The position numbers and the translations under genes are program-made. Below the pieces are notes generated by a model. The model was not told where the DNA came from and made no database searches. It saw nothing but the letters and a program-made list of their open reading frames with translations. This document shows, one piece after another, positions 58,480 through 64,000 of a stretch of 64,000 nucleotides of DNA (within the stretch, counting starts at the first letter, position 1; each line of letters starts with the position of its first letter). The DNA comes from Ailanthus altissimus (lineage: Eukaryota > Streptophyta > Magnoliopsida > Sapindales > Simaroubaceae), in NCBI GenBank assembly GCA_946807835.1, contig OX327705.1:14228501-14292500 (forward strand), in the 5' to 3' direction.

Positions 58480-59080
58480 TTGTATCTGCTGACATTGCAC
58501 GTAATCGCTATTTGTATTTATCATCATTATATTTTGCGTCAAAATGATCTTTTGTTGACCTTAAGATGCTGAAGCTCTAATTATTCTTAAGTGTTAACAC
58601 ATTAATAGTCTAGTATAGTTCATCCTTGTTAGCAAACAACTTCCCAACATATACATCAAAACTCCATTATATGAGATCTTATCTGATATACCCAAGTCCG
58701 ATGGTAGTATTAAAGGAAGAAACACAAAGGAGTTTCAGCTTAACAATCATCTACTCTTATATCTTTAACATTAAAATAGTTCATTGAAACATAACAATGT
58801 CCGTCTTTCAGTAAATCATCCAAACTGGTATATTCTTCCAAATTACTAATGTTTCAACACCATCAAAAATTTTATCTTTCCCACTATCATAATGCATATA
58901 AGTTGGGACATTGTTGAACCTTATTGGAGAAAAATGATAATAGTCATTCGCTGTGTTTGAATGAATTGCTATTAGTATTGTTAGGGCTGTATAGTTCACT
59001 TCTTTGTTATTGCTTGTTGATATAAATGAGTATGATTGGGTGTTGGGTTTTGAATAGAGGGCTATGCATCCTTTCATACA
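58480..59080 (-). pseudogene. MULE transposase, N-terminal part of the remains
   Basis: Continues the transposase beyond solo LTR B. An open stretch at 58808-59077 includes SPIRFNNVPTYMHYDSGKDK and FDGVETLVIW, then VMFQ-type residues after a stop. It resembles the N-terminal alpha-beta region of plant MuDR-like transposases, with weaker similarity than the catalytic part. Interrupted by stops near 58800 and 58740. Confidence 0.45.
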
Positions 59081-60890
59081 CAGGAGCTCTAAAATATATT
59101 GTTACACATAAAAGACAGATTGATCTTTTATTGGCCTCTAAAAAGAATCGAACATTGCTTAATTTCTAATCTCTATTGAATTTAATTTATATCTCGTTGC
59201 ATCAGTTTTAGTTTTAAGAGTCAACTTATACTCAACATTATCAACTCCAATGATACAACATACATTATTTAAAAGATATTTAAATTTAACATCTTTCAGA
59301 ACCAAAATTTTGAAGTTACTATAATTAATATAACTCTATTTTTCATCATTAGAGTTTTTCCATCTTATTTTTAAAACAAACAACAATTGACTCGTATTAA
59401 ATGGGACGTGAAAAAAATATTAAAAAAATCATCCACCTTGTTCATAAAATATTATTCAGGAAAAATTTGTGAAATTGCAAGTTTAAACATGAGGCACATG
59501 AGAGCTCTGAGATGGCCGTGTTGCGGGCTAATTTGTGAACCAGTGAATGTGCCTACGAAACACTTTGCAGACACATTTGTGGGGCTCATTTGCGGTCTAC
59601 GAATTGCTTCACGAGACTCATTTGCAGACCTGTAAATGTTTCCCATAAAGCACCTCGTAGTCTAATTTTCATAGATCTTCCTCTTCCATCACCTTATTTC
59701 TCTCCCATTCATCTCATTTCTTTTCAAAACTATACATCATGCACTTAGATTGTCATCATGATGTATTCATTTCAAAATAAACACAATTTTAAACAAATCT
59801 AATATTTCGACTTTAATATAGAAAAAAATATAAAACAAAAAATATGTCTACAACTTTGTAAATGTTTTACAACTTCTAATCTACTAATTTTTAATGTTGA
59901 AGTGTGTTTTTAGAGATGAATTGGTTAAAATCAAGTTTGGATCTATAGTTTTAGTGTTCAAATATTTTATTTTTTTACTATATTATGCATACAAAAATAA
60001 ATATGTCCATTTAAGATTTATTTGACTAATAAAGATTACGTTATTGAAAGATGGCTAAAAAGGATAATTAATTAAAATAATAAACCAATTCTAAAATTTT
60101 TTTAAAAAGAAAATGAATTAAAAATCGGGCCATTTCTAAAAAAATTCCCAATATGTAGTTAATTGGAATAATATATAAATTTAGCTTGAGTTAAAAAGTT
60201 AGTCTATAATTTTTGTAGAAACTAATTATCAATTTAAAAAACATGGCAGGGGCTTTAGTTCGGCATAAGGGTGTCTCTGCCATTGATTATACTACGAAGA
60301 CTGGAAAGTGGAATCGTTGTTGTAGACTAAGAGAAGATAATTCACGACTCAATCAACGAGGCGATCTTAACAACTTTTGACTTGTGATGACATGAAATGA
60401 AGTAATATTTTTACAATATTTCTTAATTGAACATAATATAATTAAAAATATAAAATATAAAAATACAAATACAAATACAAATACAAATAAAATAAGTAAC
60501 ACAATAATAATTGACTGAATACTATCATTAGGTCACATATATCAAACAATATAAATGAGATTGTAATAAACTAATTATCAATCAGTTTATACAAATATTA
60601 TTATTTATATTGTTGACATTACATGTAACCGAAATAAGCATATCTATAAATTGAAAACAATAATATCACCAAGTCATGAATCATTATGACCAGCTACATA
60701 TTCGAAAATAATTTGATTTGAAAGTCTTTCCCAAATGTGAATTGAAACTTTTTAACACAATGAATCAATTACCAAATTCACACTAGAAAGCAATGTCATA
60801 ATTCGACTATTAATTTCAAACTAATTAATGACTGCAAGTAAATGCATGCGAGATTGCAGCTAGCGTGATAATAGAGAAAAAAAAAAGCAA
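59081..60890. other. gene-free DNA with a short internal repeat
   Basis: At 59480-59650 phrases such as GGGCTCATTTGCGGTCTACGA and GACTCATTTGCAGACCTGTA recur in degenerate form every 40-60 bp. At 60240-60400 a GC-richer patch has short open frames but no recognised family. Nothing else supported. Confidence 0.4.
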
Positions 60891-60894
60891 GTAC

Positions 60895-62015
60895 TTAAGT
60901 TTAGTAATACTTTTAAAATGTTATCTCTAATTTTTATATAATGTGTTAAATAATTATTAAATAATAAAATAAAATAAAATTTAAAATTATCTACTACATA
61001 ATTTTTAAGAATAATTATTTATGATTCTCTATTGTTTTGAATATTACCTATTTACCATTCTGATGTTTTATATTCCTAAATCAACCATGCCTTTCAAAGA
61101 TTTTGTTATTGACTTTTTCACTAATCTACCTATACATTGTTGACATTATTGCTAACATTATTCTTTTACTATTTTTTTTTGCATAAATTATTTATATATT
61201 TTAAAATATATATAATATTAAAATAATAAAAATTATAACATATTTATGCTATGATCAAAGGATAAATATTTTGGTTATTTTATATTTTAAAATTTATTAA
61301 TATTTAACACTTTTAAATGCATTAATATTTAATACCTTTGAGAAAGATCAAATATATTACGGTTTTATTATTTTAATTATTTCAAAAAAATAACAAATAC
61401 TATAACATATCTATATCTATTCTTTTAATGAGTATTAAATGTTAATGTATTAAAAAATATTAAATATAAAAAATAATTAAAATGTTCATCATTCTACCAT
61501 AAAATAAATATGTTACAATTTTATTATTTTATTATTATAGTTATTTTTTAATATCTTTTTAAATAATAAAAATCACAACATATTTATTTTTTTTAATGAG
61601 TATTAAATATTAATATATTTAAAAAATAATCAAATATTAATAAAATTTTAAATACAAAATATTAACTCTAATGTTCACCCTTCCACCATATCATAAATAT
61701 ATAATAAGTTTTATTATTTTAGTATTTTTTTAAAATACATTATTAATTCTATAAAAAAATAGTAAAAGGAGGAAGGCAATAACATGTCCAATATAAAGAC
61801 AAATTAGTAAAACGGCAATAAGTATTAAAATTTAATAAAATCTTAATAACAACATATTTTTTAAAAAATAATATGAAACATTAGTAAGTGGGTAATACTT
61901 AAATAGCATAAATGTAATTAATCACGATCTTTATTTTAATAATTATTTAACACATCATTTTATAATAAAAATTTTAGAATAATATTTTAAAAATGTAGCA
62001 TTATTCTTAAAGTTA
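60895..62015. repeat. AT-rich block with MITE-like palindromes
   Basis: The palindromic core AATAATTATTxAAATAATAAAAT appears at about 60950 and inverted at about 61938-61955. Between them, units containing ATGTTCxxxxTTCxACCATA and ATTTTATTATTTTA repeat near 61480 and 61668 (about 188 bp apart). No gene. Confidence 0.5.
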
Positions 62016-63490
62016 CATCACAACTATATATATTAATTATTTGAAAATTTAATATGGGGCGACAAGATGTGATATTAGCCCCCACAATTTTTTCTATTGA
62101 ATTAGGTTAGCCTCCAAATTTGTTGAATCATAAGTTGCACTTATTTCTTTATATCTACTCTACCTCATCTAAATTTAAACTTTCATGCCCTTAAGAAGCC
62201 AAAATGTACCTCAAAATGAAGTTTCATTTCAAGTTATTGGCGTCTTATCTTCAAACCTTTCTTTCTTTTAATGATTGCAAGTTGAAAATATCTTCAGCAT
62301 TGTGTTTGTGTAGATTATTTCTTTCTTTGCTTCCTATTGGGGGATGAATAAAGAGAGAGGATTCAAAAGAAATTTATATGCCATGGTGGCAAAAATAAAA
62401 ACTACGTTGAGCTCCAAATTTGTAAGTGTAATAAAATTAAATGCTAGAAAAGAAAATTCTAACCCCGTTCTGCTTCAAGGGAGCGACCCAAATGTGGGTG
62501 CTTCCCTAAATTGAACCACATTCCTTATGTGTGATTGGGACTAGTTTTTTCTTTATATATATGAATGGATGATGATTGTTGAGTCATTATGAAGTTATTT
62601 TGCCGCCATTATCGATGCCATGCATATGGCAGAAATTATTGTGGTTGAATGTTACAATTCAGCTAATTGGGCGATGGACGTGATTTTCTTCATGTCCTTG
62701 CACTTTGAAAGAATTAAAGAGCGCCTAAAAAGCAGGTTGAAAATTATAGATGAATAAATTTGAAAGTACTTTTGAAAGTTGTTGTTAGTTGAACTATTTT
62801 TCCAGCCAAGTTAGGTAGTATACAGAGGGAAGTAGTTGGTATTATAAAGCCTGCCATGCTTATCGCTTACAGCTCAAGTTTTGTTGTGCTTCACTTCAGT
62901 GGTCCAAAACTTTCCCGGAATATAAATTGCTTTCGAGAAAGGTCAACTCTACAGCCACGTACATGATGTCGGTCCTAATATTTACGATACTATGAACATT
63001 TAATAAGACACAGCTTTTTGGTTAAATGTCAAAATAATTCACATGACACACCTTTACTTACCAAAAAAAAAAAAAAGTTCTTCCCATAATTGCATGAACC
63101 TTGAATTGATTCAAAGGGGGGCCTAGAAAAATCTTCTGGCGCTATGTAATCGATGATGAAGAGTAAAATTTCACAGCTACAAAAATAAATCAGACTTCAT
63201 ACATGTCTTGGAGAGTTACTCTCATTTTGCCTGTGACAAACTTATTGAGCCTTCCGTTGTTCGTGAGGGAAAAACAAAGCAATATGTGATCCCTGTATTC
63301 TAAGGACTGTCCCAAGAAACTGAAAGTTTGGTGTCATTTAATGGCCTGGCCTATCTCATCTTCCGAAGCCATAATCCCAGCTTTTTCCAATCCAATTGCA
63401 TCAATACAGATTCAACACAATTTTTTTTAAGGGCTATAGCGTTTTGTATTTTAATTGTTAAATATTGTAATACTATACATTTTAAATTGT
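62016..63490. other. unassigned, slightly less AT-rich DNA
   Basis: Contains mixed-composition stretches (62460-62750, 63120-63420) that could be decayed gene or transposon sequence. Short frames such as SFNGLAYLIFRSHNPSFFQS (near 63330) match nothing I know. I see no splice-supported model. Confidence 0.4.
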
Positions 63491-63499
63491 ATGTTAAAA

Positions 63500-63645
63500 A
63501 ATATCTTAAATATTAATGTAATAAATAATTATTAAATAATAAAATAGTATAAAATATAAAATTATTTATTACATCATTTCAAAACTCAATAATTACTTAA
63601 TAAATTATTAATTAAAATACAATTTATCTTACAATTTAAAATGTA
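63500..63645. repeat. MITE-like palindrome
   Basis: AATGTAATAAATAATTATT near 63515 is followed by the inverted form ATTATTTATTACATCAT near 63560-63577, then related AT-rich arms. Same type as the palindromes at 60.95 and 61.94 kb. Confidence 0.5.
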
Positions 63646-63739
63646 TAATATTAACCGTTAACACATATATACAACTTGCGTTTATATTCCTTCCGGAAGG
63701 TTTTGGCATCCATAGAGGATATTTATCATCTCTTATGCA

Positions 63740-64000
63740 TTTAGTAATAGTACACGTTGCACATGTGTGCTTGTTGTTGCACCTCTATCTAATTGAGGTT
63801 AAGGGTATAAGTCTTAATAGATGTTAGGCCAATTAATTTTTTTTTTAATTTTATGAGAATTTTTTAATTCAAATAAGATATATTTAAAAATATACTTGTT
63901 ACTCCTGATTTTATAATAATACACATTGCACTTGTGGGCTTGTTGCTGTACCTTTCTCTATTGACGTCAAGGGTTTAAGTTTTAGTAAATGTTAGGGTAA
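63740..64000 (+). repeat. imperfect direct repeat, about 177-bp period, cut by the window end
   Basis: TACACxTTGCACxTGTGxGCTTGTTG with a following AxGGGTxTAAGTxTTA and ATGTTAGG occurs near 63751 and again near 63929. Function unknown. The repeat may continue past the window. Confidence 0.7.

Noticed and set aside
62460..63420. Possible protein-coding gene at the right end
   Set aside because: Composition is less AT-rich but no frame, splice pattern or domain could be supported.

Overview
The window looks like nuclear DNA of a flowering plant, most likely a eudicot. It is very AT-rich and gene-poor, with a spliced plant gene, fossil plastid DNA, and many layers of plant retrotransposons, DNA transposons and an endogenous pararetrovirus. 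The species cannot be named from the sequence alone. Only one host gene looks intact: a four-exon gene at 4522-6150 for a 246-residue UspA-like protein of the kind normally found at the N-terminus of plant receptor-like or inactive kinases.

Layout. 1-4.4 kb is AT-rich spacer with a long-TIR element (2.7-3.5 kb). The UspA-like gene follows. At 8094-16606 lies a minus-strand Ty1/copia element with two 797-bp LTRs, PBS and PPT; a 2.8-kb Ty3/gypsy-type solo LTR sits inside its gag. At 18.1-19.2 kb are exon fragments of two unrelated host genes (a BASS2-like plastid pyruvate transporter and a lambda glutathione S-transferase), in the same orientation and upstream of a CACTA-type terminus at 20.03 kb. 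At 22.0-22.65 kb is a worn copia reverse transcriptase. At 24.3-29.74 kb is a decayed, minus-strand endogenous caulimovirid (movement protein, protease, RT-RNase H, an extra downstream ORF, then its promoter). It abuts a second minus-strand copia element (29.75-37.73 kb) that has been invaded by two solo LTRs and a long-TIR element.

The right half has no intact gene. At 39.69-40.32 kb is a mosaic of plastid inverted-repeat DNA with decayed trnI-CAU, trnV-GAC and trnI-GAU/trnA-UGC pieces. At 44.3-47.1 kb are short LTRs with two primer-binding sites and the start of a copia gag. At 47.1-48.7 kb are GC-rich MULE-like material and repeats. At 48.7-50.74 kb is a truncated plus-strand copia element. 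At 51.9-59.1 kb are an unidentified spliced pseudogene and a minus-strand MULE transposase, split by a 1.3-kb solo LTR that itself contains a 2.5-kb solo LTR. The last 5 kb is AT-rich with MITE-like palindromes and a short duplication.

Five solo LTRs with recognisable 5-bp target-site duplications dominate the record. LTRs of at least two structurally different families carry the same GC-rich imperfect palindrome upstream of their TATA box. That shared module, the captured gene fragments, the plastid tRNA mosaic and the unusual pararetrovirus layout are the observations most worth following. I found no convincing evidence of an intact new enzymatic or defence system.
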